Shown: positions 6,313 through 12,698 of the stretch, piece by piece
Layout: each line of letters opens with the position of its first letter
Position numbering within the stretch: position 1 is the stretch's first letter
Assembly: GCA_947306035.1 (NCBI GenBank)
Contig: CAMZFG010000005.1
Span: forward strand, 1 to 14,532
DNA: 14,532 bases
Reading direction: 5' to 3'
From: an uncultured Clostridia bacterium
GTDB lineage: Bacteria; Bacillota; Clostridia; Oscillospirales; CAG-272
Notes under the pieces: generated by a model
Told to the model about the DNA's origin: nothing
Databases searched by the model: none
Seen by the model: the letters and a program-made list of their open reading frames with translations, nothing else
Translations under genes and position numbers: made by a program

Positions 6313-7125
6313 TTATGCCGCCCCGTTGGCGGGCTTTTTCAAGATTTTGCGAATGATGAAGAAGCGGGTGCGTTTGGGCAGTATATCAAACAGGATCAAA
6401 AGCGGGTTGCGGTTGATGGCGTAGGCAAAACGCGGTTTTTTGGCGTTTGCGATGCGAAAGAGTTTTTCGGCGACCTTTTGCGGCGGGACGCGGCGCGCTT
6501 CCACTTTGTCGACGATGCGTTTGAAGCGCTTTGCGTTGCAAGCGTACAATGCGGTGTCGCGAACGAACGCGTCGAGCGCCTGCGTTGACGCGCCGATCAT
6601 GCCCGTATCCACGGCGCCCGCGCGCAGAACAGATACCTGTATGCCGAGCAGTTGCAGTTCCATGCGCAGAGCGTAGGCGTATTGGTCGAGCGCCGTTTTG
6701 GTGACGCCGTAAATGCCCGTGAACGGCAGCGGATCGCGCACGGCCAGCTCGCTCGTCACCAGAATGATGCGGGCGCCCTTTTGCAGCAGCGGGAGAAACG
6801 TGCGGTTGACGAGAAACGCGCCGCCGACGTTGACGCGAAAGATGCGCTCAAAAGAGGCGGGCGGCATTTCGACCAGCGAATGAAGCATATAGACGCCCGC
6901 CAGATGCACGATGCCGCACAGCTCCGTCGTTTCGGCCGAAACGGCCGCGAATGCGGCGGCGACGCTCGCCTCGTCGGTGACGTCCGCCTGCAGCGGCACG
7001 ACGTTTTCACGCGCCGGGCACGCCGTGCGATCCAGCGCATACACGCGGTAGCCGCGCCGCACGAACAGATCGACGGTCGCCTGCCCCATGCCGCCGCAGG
7101 CGCCTGTGATGAGGATCTCTTTCAT
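6313..7125 (-). CDS. Short-chain dehydrogenase/reductase (SDR family oxidoreductase)
   Basis: This is a classical NAD(P)-binding Rossmann oxidoreductase of 270 aa. Visible motifs are the cofactor loop TGACGGMG (residues 7-14), LDR after beta-2 (31-33), the acidic ADV of the adenine pocket (47-49), HLAGVY in place of the usual NAG motif, N99, the catalytic S125 and the Y139-G-V-T-K143 pair. LRAGAVDTGM matches the usual PG-x-V-x-T cofactor loop. The last 40 residues are basic and hydrophobic (LLILFDILPKRTRFFIIRKILKK), which could bind a membrane or a lipid substrate, as in several lipid-active SDRs; this is inference. The start is ATG with GAGGGA seven bases upstream and a strong own promoter. 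The substrate cannot be named. It is divergent from the propeller-like gene. Confidence 0.92.
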   Translation of the reverse strand: MKEILITGACGGMGQATVDLFVRRGYRVYALDRTACPARENVVPLQADVTDEASVAAAFAAVSAETTELCGIVHLAGVYMLHSLVEMPPASFERIFRVNVGGAFLVNRTFLPLLQKGARIILVTSELAVRDPLPFTGIYGVTKTALDQYAYALRMELQLLGIQVSVLRAGAVDTGMIGASTQALDAFVRDTALYACNAKRFKRIVDKVEARRVPPQKVAEKLFRIANAKKPRFAYAINRNPLLILFDILPKRTRFFIIRKILKKPANGAA

Positions 7126-7159
7126 TTTGTATCCCTCGCTTTATCGTGTGTTCCCTTTC

Positions 7160-7188
7160 ATTATAACGGACGGGACGCGCGTTGTCAA
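7160..7188 (-). promoter_or_regulatory. Promoter of the SDR gene (SigA consensus)
   Basis: Read on the minus strand, -35 is TTGACA (7183-7188) and -10 is TATAAT (7160-7165) with 17 bp between, a perfect match to the SigA consensus. Transcription should begin near 7153, giving a leader of about 28 bases. Such a strong core promoter would normally need a repressor if the gene is not always on; a palindrome covers its -35. Confidence 0.85.
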
Positions 7189-7193
7189 CGCGC
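7177..7193. promoter_or_regulatory. Operator-like palindrome over the SDR -35 box
   Basis: GCGCGTTG-T-CAACGCGC is a perfect 8+8 inverted repeat with a one-base centre. Its middle is the -35 hexamer of the SDR promoter, so a dimeric protein bound here would block RNA polymerase. Repressor binding is inferred; no regulator gene is adjacent. Confidence 0.5.
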
Positions 7194-7202
7194 CGCGGCG
7201 CG
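7189..7202. repeat. Second GC-rich palindrome upstream of the SDR -35 box
   Basis: CGCGCCG-CGGCGCG is a perfect 14-bp palindrome that overlaps the edge of the preceding one. It shares the 11-base core GCGCCGCGGCG with the MFS promoter element. GC-rich palindromes also occur inside genes here, for example near bases 11-22 and 427-438, so chance is possible. Confidence 0.35.
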
Positions 7203-7238
7203 CCCCGATCTTTCTTTTGCAAAAAAGGCAAGACGGGG

Positions 7239-7267
7239 TTGAAAAAGCGCCGCCGCGGCGCTATAAT
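7239..7267 (+). promoter_or_regulatory. Promoter of the propeller-like gene
   Basis: -35 is TTGAAA (7239-7244) and -10 is TATAAT (7262-7267) with 17 bp between. Transcription should start near 7274, about 22 bases before the ATG, with AAAGGAGA between. Its presence shows that the in-frame extension back to 7182 cannot be the real N-terminus. Confidence 0.82.
7247..7261. promoter_or_regulatory. Operator-like inverted repeat inside the propeller-gene promoter
   Basis: GCGCCGC-C-GCGGCGC is a perfect 7+7 inverted repeat that fills the promoter spacer up to the -10 box, leaving two bases next to the -35. A 13-of-15 match in the same orientation fills the same place in the MFS promoter (10745-10759). 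Binding by a shared regulator is inferred. Confidence 0.5.
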
Positions 7268-7295
7268 GAAGGCAGAAAACGCAAAGGAGAAAGAT

Positions 7296-8372
7296 ATGGA
7301 ACTTCCACGTGAGATCTTCAGCGGCGAATGGCACACGGGCGGGCACGTGCAAGGCATTGCCTTTGACCCCGCGGGCGGGTGCATGTTCTATTCCTTTACC
7401 ACGCATCTGGTCAAGACCGACCTGTCGGGAAAACCGCTCGGCAGCGTCAAAAACCTGGTCGGGCACCTCGGGTGCATCTCGTTCGACGGGGCGCGGCGGC
7501 AGGTGGTCGGGTCGCTGGAACTCAAGCACGACGCCATAGGCCGCGGCATTGCGGCGGCAACGGGGCGCGAGGCGGCCGCCGAGGACGCCTTTTACGCCGT
7601 GGCTTTCGACGCGGACGGCATCACGCGCTTTGACATGGACGCGGAAAAAGACGGCGTGATGCGCGCGGTGTACCTGACGGACGTGGTCCGGGATTACACC
7701 GGGGTCGACCCGGTGAGCGAAAAACTGCACCGATACGGGTGCAGCGGCATCGACGGCACGGGCGTGGGCCCCACCTTCGGTGCGCCAAAGGGCTCTCCCG
7801 AAAAACTGATGATCGCCTACGGCGTTTACGGCGACGCGGAGCGCGACGACAACGATCATCAGGTCATTCTGCAATACGACCCCGCCGTGTTCGACCTGTA
7901 CGGGCAGCCGCTGGATCAGCAAAACCCGCACCACAGCGGCCCAGAAGCGCCCGAGGCGCGCTATTTTCTCTACACGGGCAACACGCGCTACGGCATTCAG
8001 AATTTAGAATACGACCCCGCCTCGCGTTTGTGGCTGGCGGCGGTCTACACGGGGCAAAAACCGGCGTTCGCCAACGCGCCGCTTTACCTGATCGACGGCA
8101 AAAAAGCACCCGTTACGGGGCTTTTTCGCGGGCGAGGGCAGGAAAAAGGGCTTTTGCTGACACTCGCCGATATAAACCGCGCGCCGGCAAACGGGCGCCT
8201 TTGCGGCGGTCTCTCCTTTCCGCTCGGCGCCACGGGCATGGCGGCGACGGGCGACGGACGCATCTATTTTTCAGACGATCGGGCGGACTGGAAACAGTAC
8301 GTTTTCTCGACCCGTGTACGCCTGTATCGCCCGGACGACGGCGCGCCGGACGGGTTTGTCGAAGCAGAATAA
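7296..8372 (+). CDS. Propeller-like protein of unknown function, 358 aa
   Basis: I cannot assign a function. The protein has no signal peptide or membrane segment and should be cytoplasmic. It shows repeated short units of the form hydrophobic-x-FD-x-x-x-G followed by a strand, as in beta-propellers: VQGIAFDPAGGCMFYSF (18-34), GHLGCISFDGARRQVVGSL (56-74), FYAVAFDADGITRFDM (99-114), IQNLEYDPASRLWLAAV (234-250) and ATGMAATGDGRIYFSDD (312-328). Near the N-terminus, FYSFTTHLVKTDLSGKPLGSV looks like a typical blade edge. An Asp-rich stretch, YGDAERDDNDHQ (178-189), might bind metal. ATG at 7296 follows AAAGGAGA; the open frame upstream contains the promoter and is rejected. It is divergent from the SDR gene and ends at a shared terminator. 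A sugar- or lactone-related enzyme, or a ligand-binding propeller, are both possible. Confidence 0.82.
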   Translation: MELPREIFSGEWHTGGHVQGIAFDPAGGCMFYSFTTHLVKTDLSGKPLGSVKNLVGHLGCISFDGARRQVVGSLELKHDAIGRGIAAATGREAAAEDAFYAVAFDADGITRFDMDAEKDGVMRAVYLTDVVRDYTGVDPVSEKLHRYGCSGIDGTGVGPTFGAPKGSPEKLMIAYGVYGDAERDDNDHQVILQYDPAVFDLYGQPLDQQNPHHSGPEAPEARYFLYTGNTRYGIQNLEYDPASRLWLAAVYTGQKPAFANAPLYLIDGKKAPVTGLFRGRGQEKGLLLTLADINRAPANGRLCGGLSFPLGATGMAATGDGRIYFSDDRADWKQYVFSTRVRLYRPDDGAPDGFVEAE

Positions 8373-8375
8373 AAC

Positions 8376-8404
8376 AAAAAGCGGAGCCGCGGCTCCGCTT
8401 TTTA
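8376..8404. terminator. Bidirectional terminator between the propeller-like and PHP genes
   Basis: AAAAGCGGAGCC and GGCTCCGCTTTT form a perfect inverted repeat around GC, with A- and T-runs on the two flanks. It sits between two convergent genes and can end both transcripts. Confidence 0.92.
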
Positions 8405-8425
8405 TATGCCCTCGGCGGGGCGGTT

Positions 8426-9154
8426 TTACGCTTGTTTGACGACGGGAACGGGCTGCTCGACAAAATCGGACAGGGGCGTGGCGCCGCGCAGCAGTTCGGC
8501 GGTGCGCTCGAACACTTCCGCCTGATACTTGCCGAGTTTTTTGCGTGCGCGCACGAAAGCGGCGACCTCGCGGCGGTTGGCGCCGTGCAGATCGCTGCCG
8601 AGGGCCACCACCGAGCCGTTGGACACGTGGGGCATGAAACGGCGGCCGCCGCCGAGACCGGCGAACGCGGAAGCGTTGAGCTGCGCCATGATGCCCTGCC
8701 GCAGCAACTCTTCAATGGGCTCCGTCGGGTAGCGGTCGATATGCGCCAACACGGGCACAAGGCCCCGTTCGCGCACTTCCAACACGCTCTCGATCATGGC
8801 CTGTCCGATATGCGTAAAGGGCAGTTCCAGCAGTATGACGTCGGTACCCGCCACGGTCAAGAGATCCAGTCCTTCCATTTCCGCAATGCCGGGGCAGATC
8901 AGCACCTCGGCGCCCACGCGGATGCGGGCGGCCTGCTCTTTCGGCAGGGCTTCGCACAGTTTTTTGGCGGTACGGGCGCGGCGCGTTAAAAACGCGTCGG
9001 CATTCTCGCGATGCGGGTAAAAATGCGGGGTGGCCACCACCACGTCGGTGCCGGACCCCAACTGCAGTTCGACCTGGCGGCAGGAAGTTTCCACGCTGTC
9101 CGAGCCGTGATCGGCGCGCGGCAGGATATGTGAATGAAAATCAATGACGGACAA
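8426..9154 (-). CDS. PHP-domain phosphoesterase, CpsB/YwqE tyrosine-phosphatase family
   Basis: Members of this family are metal-dependent phosphoesterases; CpsB/YwqE types remove phosphate from tyrosine kinases that control polysaccharide synthesis. Metal ligands are visible along the 242 aa: H7 and H9 in DFHSHILP, D15/H16, H44 in ATPHFYPH, E83 in GAEVLICP, H138 in VLAHIDRYP, and D188/H190 in GSDLHG. These match the three-metal PHP site. The start is TTG (minus strand, 9152-9154) behind GGGAGGGAG; the protein then begins MSVIDFHSH, which fits the family N-terminus exactly. No tyrosine kinase or capsule gene lies in view, so its partner must be elsewhere or its substrate may differ. It has its own promoter and terminator. 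Confidence 0.9.
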   Translation of the reverse strand: MSVIDFHSHILPRADHGSDSVETSCRQVELQLGSGTDVVVATPHFYPHRENADAFLTRRARTAKKLCEALPKEQAARIRVGAEVLICPGIAEMEGLDLLTVAGTDVILLELPFTHIGQAMIESVLEVRERGLVPVLAHIDRYPTEPIEELLRQGIMAQLNASAFAGLGGGRRFMPHVSNGSVVALGSDLHGANRREVAAFVRARKKLGKYQAEVFERTAELLRGATPLSDFVEQPVPVVKQA

Positions 9155-9178
9155 GATGTTCTCCCTCCCTTTTATTTC

Positions 9179-9207
9179 ATTCTAACATGCTTTTTCCCGT
9201 TTGTCAA
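9179..9207 (-). promoter_or_regulatory. Promoter of the PHP phosphoesterase gene
   Basis: On the minus strand -35 is TTGACA (9202-9207) and -10 is TAGAAT (9179-9184), separated by 17 bp. Transcription should begin near 9172, only about 18 bases before the TTG start, with the Shine-Dalgarno GGGAGG in between. Confidence 0.82.
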
Positions 9208-9260
9208 CGCTTTTATTATGTAAATTCAACAAAGAAACCGTCGAATGTCGGCATAACGGC

Positions 9261-9284
9261 GCGCCCCCTGTCAAAGCGGGGCGC
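9261..9284. other. GC-rich inverted repeat downstream of the MFS gene
   Basis: GCGCCCC (9261-9267) and GGGGCGC (9278-9284) can pair over 7 bp around a 10-base loop. It has no T-run on either side. It may act as a second, back-up 3' structure after the MFS terminator. The rest of 9208-9260 shows no gene or motif I can support. Confidence 0.35.
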
Positions 9285-9292
9285 ATCGCGCG

Positions 9293-9324
9293 AAAAAAAG
9301 CGGCGCCGCAGGGCAGCGGCGCCG
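9293..9324 (-). terminator. Terminator of the MFS gene
   Basis: Read on the minus strand, CGGCGCCGC and GCGGCGCCG form a perfect 9-bp stem around a 6-base loop, followed by CTTTTTTT. It lies about 44 bases after the MFS stop, in the correct orientation for a Rho-independent terminator. Confidence 0.88.
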
Positions 9325-9367
9325 ACAAAACGGCGTTTTTCGACACCGTTCTGGGGTTTTTGCAAAA

Positions 9368-10702
9368 TCAAGCGTTCGTCGGCGGCACATCGTCCGCGGC
9401 GGGATCTTCGACGGGGGCGGCCTCTTGCGGCGTTTGCGGTCCAGCCGCGGCAAGCGGCACGTCGGCATACGTCCGGCGGAAGCGGCGCCACAGCGGGAAG
9501 GCGACGAAGCACACGACGGCGCCGAGCGCGCCGGTGGCGATCCAGATGACGGTGGTCACGTTCCAGCCGTAGTTCTCCGCCGTGACGGCAAACCCGTAGG
9601 CGGAAATGGCGGCGCCGATATAGGAGAACGCGTCGAAAAGGCCGGTAAACAAGGAGACGTGTCCGCTCTTGACAAGTCGGCGCGGCGCCAGCGCCAACAG
9701 CATGAGGTTGACGCCGTGCATGCAGGACTCGATGAGCGCCAGGCACGCCAGCGACAGCGCCATGACGGGCGTCAGAATGCCGAGCAGCCACAGCACGAAC
9801 GCCGCGGCGGCGGACACGGCGAACAGCGCGGCGGAACACAGCACCTCGTCGTGGAACAATTTGCTGTTGAGAATATTATACAGGGCAAAACTCATCACGT
9901 CGAACACGGCCAGCGCCGAAGTGGCGAAAATGGCCTTTTCCTCGGTGATCCGGAACACCTCGTAAAGATAGTAAGGCGTCCAGGTCGCCATGGCGTCGCG
10001 CAGGATGCCCTGCAGCAGAATGGCCGCAATGATCAGCACGATGGGGATCCAGGCAAGTTTGGGCAAAGGCAGACGCGCGGCCGGTGCCCGCGCGGCCGTT
10101 CCCTGTTCTTCGGCCACCTCGCCGTCCGGCAGGGAGAAGCGTTTGACGAGCAGCGCGAACAGCAGGCACACGGCAAAACCGAAAATGCCGATGGACAGCG
10201 TGACGGCACGCCAGTGCATGAAGAGGAGCAGCGCGGGACAGAGCAGATAGAGCGCCACCTTGGAAGAAGCGGAAGCGAACATGACGCGGATCATGCCGTA
10301 GCTGTACTGCTCTTCGGTGAAGTTGATGGAATACAGCCGCACCAGCGGCGCCCACAGCATGGAGTTGGCAAAACCGTTGATCGCCCAGACGACCGCCATG
10401 GCGGGAATGGAAGTGCAGAAATACATGACGACGTTGCAGACCGACGCGATGCCGATGCCGCAGATCAGCATGTGGCGGGGCGCGATCTTATCGCCGATGG
10501 CGCCGCTGATGAGCTGACCGCCGCCGTAGCAGATGGTCAGCGCCGTGACGACCACGGCCAGCGCCGTTTTGGGCTGCCCCATATCGTTGCAGATCTTGAC
10601 CAGCATGGCGGCAAAGTTGCCGCGCAGGATATAACTGGAAAAGTAGAGCAGCGCGCTCAGCCAGGTCAGACCGCGCACACGGCCCGGCATTTTCGATTTC
10701 AT
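9368..10702 (-). CDS. Major facilitator superfamily transporter, GlpT/UhpT-like
   Basis: This is a 444-aa polytopic membrane protein with about 12 hydrophobic helices and a hydrophilic loop at about 190-214 between the two halves, as in MFS carriers. The loop between helices 2 and 3 carries GQLISGAIGDKIAPRHML (62-79), a form of the MFS motif A. WAINGFANSMLWAPLVRLY (106-124) resembles the WxxNG...GWPP region of organophosphate:phosphate antiporters (GlpT, UhpT, UhpC), and QGILRDAMATWTPYYLYE (231-248) also fits that branch. The substrate is therefore possibly a phosphorylated or other organic anion, but this is inference. The C-terminus is a Pro/Ala/Asp-rich cytoplasmic tail of about 30 residues. 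ATG at 10702 has GGGGGA upstream; ATG at codon 5 is an alternative. It is a single-gene unit with its own promoter and terminator. Confidence 0.93.
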   Translation of the reverse strand: MKSKMPGRVRGLTWLSALLYFSSYILRGNFAAMLVKICNDMGQPKTALAVVVTALTICYGGGQLISGAIGDKIAPRHMLICGIGIASVCNVVMYFCTSIPAMAVVWAINGFANSMLWAPLVRLYSINFTEEQYSYGMIRVMFASASSKVALYLLCPALLLFMHWRAVTLSIGIFGFAVCLLFALLVKRFSLPDGEVAEEQGTAARAPAARLPLPKLAWIPIVLIIAAILLQGILRDAMATWTPYYLYEVFRITEEKAIFATSALAVFDVMSFALYNILNSKLFHDEVLCSAALFAVSAAAAFVLWLLGILTPVMALSLACLALIESCMHGVNLMLLALAPRRLVKSGHVSLFTGLFDAFSYIGAAISAYGFAVTAENYGWNVTTVIWIATGALGAVVCFVAFPLWRRFRRTYADVPLAAAGPQTPQEAAPVEDPAADDVPPTNA

Positions 10703-10738
10703 AACAGTCCCCCGCTTTCATGTGATCGCAACACCGTC

Positions 10739-10767
10739 ATTTTAGCACCGCCGCGGCGCAAAGTCAA
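10739..10767 (-). promoter_or_regulatory. Promoter of the MFS transporter gene
   Basis: On the minus strand -35 is TTGACT (10762-10767) and -10 is TAAAAT (10739-10744) with 17 bp between. Transcription should start near 10732, giving a leader of about 30 bases. Confidence 0.8.
10745..10759. promoter_or_regulatory. Operator-like inverted repeat inside the MFS promoter
   Basis: Read in the gene direction it is GCGCCGC-G-GCGGTGC, a 7+7 inverted repeat with one mismatch. It touches the -10 box and leaves two bases beside the -35, the same layout as the 15-bp repeat at 7247-7261, with which it shares 13 of 15 bases. A common DNA-binding regulator is an inference. Confidence 0.5.
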
Positions 10768-10797
10768 CAGACTTTGAAGAAATCGGCACTATAAACG

Positions 10798-10825
10798 AAA
10801 AAGCCCGGTGAAAACCGGGCTTTTT
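10798..10825 (-). terminator. Terminator of the ylxM-ffh-rpsP-khpA operon
   Basis: AAAAAGCCCGGT and ACCGGGCTTTTT pair perfectly around a four-base loop (GAAA on the plus strand, TTTC on the minus strand). On the minus strand the stem ends in a T-run directly after the khpA stop. The fold is symmetric, but no plus-strand gene ends here. Confidence 0.92.
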
Positions 10826-10827
10826 CA

Positions 10828-11067
10828 TCAGTCTTTGATCTCGACGTTGACCTTTTTGCCGGATGCGCCGCCGGCGGCTTTCATCACGGAGCGAATGGCT
10901 TTGGCGATGCGCCCGTGACGACCGATGACCATGCCCATATCGTCGGCATGGACCGAAAGGGTCAGCGTGATCTCATCCTCGTCTTCCTCTGCGACTACCA
11001 CCACGTCGTCGGGATGATCCACGATGGCGGCGGCGATATCCGTGAGGATCTGTTTGAGATTTTGCAT
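10828..11067 (-). CDS. khpA: KH-domain RNA-binding protein KhpA (YlqC)
   Basis: KhpA is a small single-KH RNA-binding protein that forms a complex with KhpB/Jag and affects cell elongation and division in Firmicutes. The 79-aa protein has the KH core with the RNA-binding GxxG loop IGRHGRIAKAIR (G49-R-H-G52) and the C-terminal strand KKVNVEIKD. Residues 18-34 are notably acidic (HPDDVVVVAEEDEDEIT). The chosen start is the ATG at 11067, with GGAGGG just upstream; the longer frame reaching 11154 would overlap rpsP and lacks such a site. It follows rpsP by 14 bases, the standard order in Firmicutes, and is followed at once by a terminator. Confidence 0.93.
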   Translation of the reverse strand: MQNLKQILTDIAAAIVDHPDDVVVVAEEDEDEITLTLSVHADDMGMVIGRHGRIAKAIRSVMKAAGGASGKKVNVEIKD

Positions 11068-11081
11068 AACGCCCTCCGGCA

Positions 11082-11318
11082 TCAGCCGATGACGCCGGCT
11101 TTGGTCAGCAGAGCCTTGGTAGTGGGCGTGGGCTGCGCGCCGTTGGCCAGCCATTTTTTAGCGGCTTCGGCATCGACTTTCAGCTCTTTGGAAGAGGGGT
11201 CGTAGTGACCGATCTCCTCGATGAAGCGACCGTCGCGGGGAGACCGTTGATCGGCCACCACGATGCGGTAGCAGGGAGCGTGCGTTTTGCCCGTGCGGGT
11301 AAGTCTGATTTTGACCAT
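11082..11318 (-). CDS. rpsP: 30S ribosomal protein S16
   Basis: S16 is an early-binding 16S rRNA protein of the small subunit body. The 78-aa sequence begins [21 protein letters not shown] and continues [20 protein letters not shown], the family signature; the C-terminus [20 protein letters not shown] is also typical. Length is normal for S16. AAAGGAG lies upstream of the ATG. It is the third gene of the minus-strand operon, 45 bases downstream of ffh. In the ribosomal part of the operon it is followed by khpA, but not by rimM, trmD or rplS, which often come next. Confidence 0.98.
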   Translation of the reverse strand: MVKIRLTRTGKTHAPCYRIVVADQRSPRDGRFIEEIGHYDPSSKELKVDAEAAKKWLANGAQPTPTTKALLTKAGVIG

Positions 11319-11363
11319 GGTTGTTTTCTCCTTTTTATATGTGTTTTTTATTAAAATCCCGTA

Positions 11364-12698
11364 TCAGTACGGAAGTTTCATCTTGCCGAACATGCCCCGC
11401 TTGGCGCCGGGCGCGGCCAGTTGTTTCATCATTTTTTTGGTGTTTTCAAACTGCTTTAATAGTTTGTTGACGTCCTCGACGGCGGTGCCGCTGCCCTTTG
11501 CGATGCGCACTTTACGGGAGGCGTTGATGATCTCCGGCTTTTCCCTTTCCTTTTTGGTCATGGAACGGATGATGGCCTCGGTGCGGGCGATCTGCCCCTC
11601 GTCGATCTTGGCGTCTTTAAGGGCGCTCTTGTTGACGCCGGGGATCATGCCCATGATGCTCTCGAGGTTGCCCATTTTTTTGAGTTGAGCGAACTGGTCG
11701 AGGTAGTCGTCAAGGGTGAAGGTGGCTTCGCGGATCTTTTTTTCGAGTTCCGCGGCCTGCTTGGCGTCGTAGGCCTGCTCCGCCTTTTCGATGAGCGACA
11801 GCACGTCGCCCATGCCGAGAATGCGGCTGGCCATGCGGTCGGGATAGAACGGCTCGATGGCGTCGAGTTTTTCGCCCGTGCCGATGAACTTGATGGGTTT
11901 GCCCGTGACGTGCCGCACGGACAGCGCCGCGCCGCCGCGGGTATCGCCGTCGAGCTTGGTCAGAATGACGCCCGTCACGTCGAGCTGCTCGTTGAAGTGT
12001 TCCGCCACCGTCACGGCGTCCTGGCCGATCATGGCGTCCACCGTCAGAAGGATCTCGGTCGGGTCGACGGCTTTTTTGATATCCTGCAGTTCGCCCATCA
12101 GCGTCTCGTCGATGTGCAGCCGGCCGGCGGTGTCGATGAACACCATGTCAAAGCCCTGCTTTTCGGCGTATTTGACGCCCTCTTTGGCGATCTTGACCGG
12201 TTTTTCCTTATCGCCCATGGTGAACACGGGAACGCCCAGTTTTTCGCCCACGATCTCGAGCTGTTTGATGGCGGCGGGACGGTAGACGTCGCACGCCACC
12301 AAAAGCGGGTTTTTGCCCTGCTTTTTATAAAGCCCGGCCAGCTTGCCCGCATGGGTGGTCTTGCCGGCGCCCTGCAGACCCACCATCATCACAACGGTGG
12401 GGGGCTTGGGCGCGATGGTCAGTTTGGCCTGCGTGGAGCCCATCAGTTTGATGAGTTCCTCGTTGACGATCTTGACGATCTGCTGCGCGGGCAAAAGGGA
12501 TTCCAGCACCTCGGCGCCCACGGCGCGCTCCGACACCATATTGATAAAGTCGCGCACGACCTTGAAGTTGACGTCGGCCTCGAGCAGCGCCAGTTTGATC
12601 TCGCGCATGCCGGATTTGACGTCGGCCGGGGTCAGTTTGCCTTTGTTGCGAAAGAACTTGAAGGCGTTATTCAGTTTTTCGGTCAGGTTCTGGAACAT
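11364..12698 (-). CDS. ffh: Signal recognition particle protein Ffh (SRP54)
   Basis: Ffh binds 4.5S/6S RNA and signal peptides of nascent proteins and delivers the ribosome to FtsY at the membrane in a GTP-dependent way. In 444 aa, the N-domain (about 1-95) contains LALLEADVNFKVVRDF. The G-domain follows with P-loop GLQGAGKTTHAGKLA (107-121), DVYRPAAIKQL, the DTAGR motif (189-193) and TKLDGDTRGGAALS (247-260). The Met-rich M-domain lies in the last third, with GMGDVLSLIEKA and the RNA-binding SGTAVEDVNKLLKQFENTKKMM. The C-terminus is short and ends GKMKLPY. The start codon shares one base with the stop of ylxM (TGATG), and its GAAGGAGG site lies within ylxM, so the two are translationally coupled. 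Confidence 0.98.
   Translation of the reverse strand: MFQNLTEKLNNAFKFFRNKGKLTPADVKSGMREIKLALLEADVNFKVVRDFINMVSERAVGAEVLESLLPAQQIVKIVNEELIKLMGSTQAKLTIAPKPPTVVMMVGLQGAGKTTHAGKLAGLYKKQGKNPLLVACDVYRPAAIKQLEIVGEKLGVPVFTMGDKEKPVKIAKEGVKYAEKQGFDMVFIDTAGRLHIDETLMGELQDIKKAVDPTEILLTVDAMIGQDAVTVAEHFNEQLDVTGVILTKLDGDTRGGAALSVRHVTGKPIKFIGTGEKLDAIEPFYPDRMASRILGMGDVLSLIEKAEQAYDAKQAAELEKKIREATFTLDDYLDQFAQLKKMGNLESIMGMIPGVNKSALKDAKIDEGQIARTEAIIRSMTKKEREKPEIINASRKVRIAKGSGTAVEDVNKLLKQFENTKKMMKQLAAPGAKRGMFGKMKLPY

Noticed and set aside
7182..7295. Upstream in-frame extension of the propeller-like gene
   Set aside because: It contains the -35 and -10 boxes, and the ATG at 7296 has a good ribosome binding site.
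8357..8363. Exact Spo0A-box core TGTCGAA
   Set aside because: It lies inside the end of a coding region with no promoter beside it; taken as a chance match.
7739..8989. A 416-codon plus-strand open frame spanning two genes
   Set aside because: It crosses a strong bidirectional terminator and overlaps both the propeller-like gene in another frame and the PHP gene on the other strand.
9339..9345. Spo0A-box core on the minus strand
   Set aside because: It is downstream of the MFS gene and not near a promoter for a gene in that orientation.
9425..10777. A 450-codon plus-strand open frame
   Set aside because: It is antisense to the MFS gene and its promoter; the composition is Gly/Arg/His/Gln-rich with no recognisable domain.
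11068..11154. Upstream in-frame extension of khpA
   Set aside because: It overlaps the end of rpsP, lacks a suitable ribosome binding site and does not match the KhpA N-terminus.
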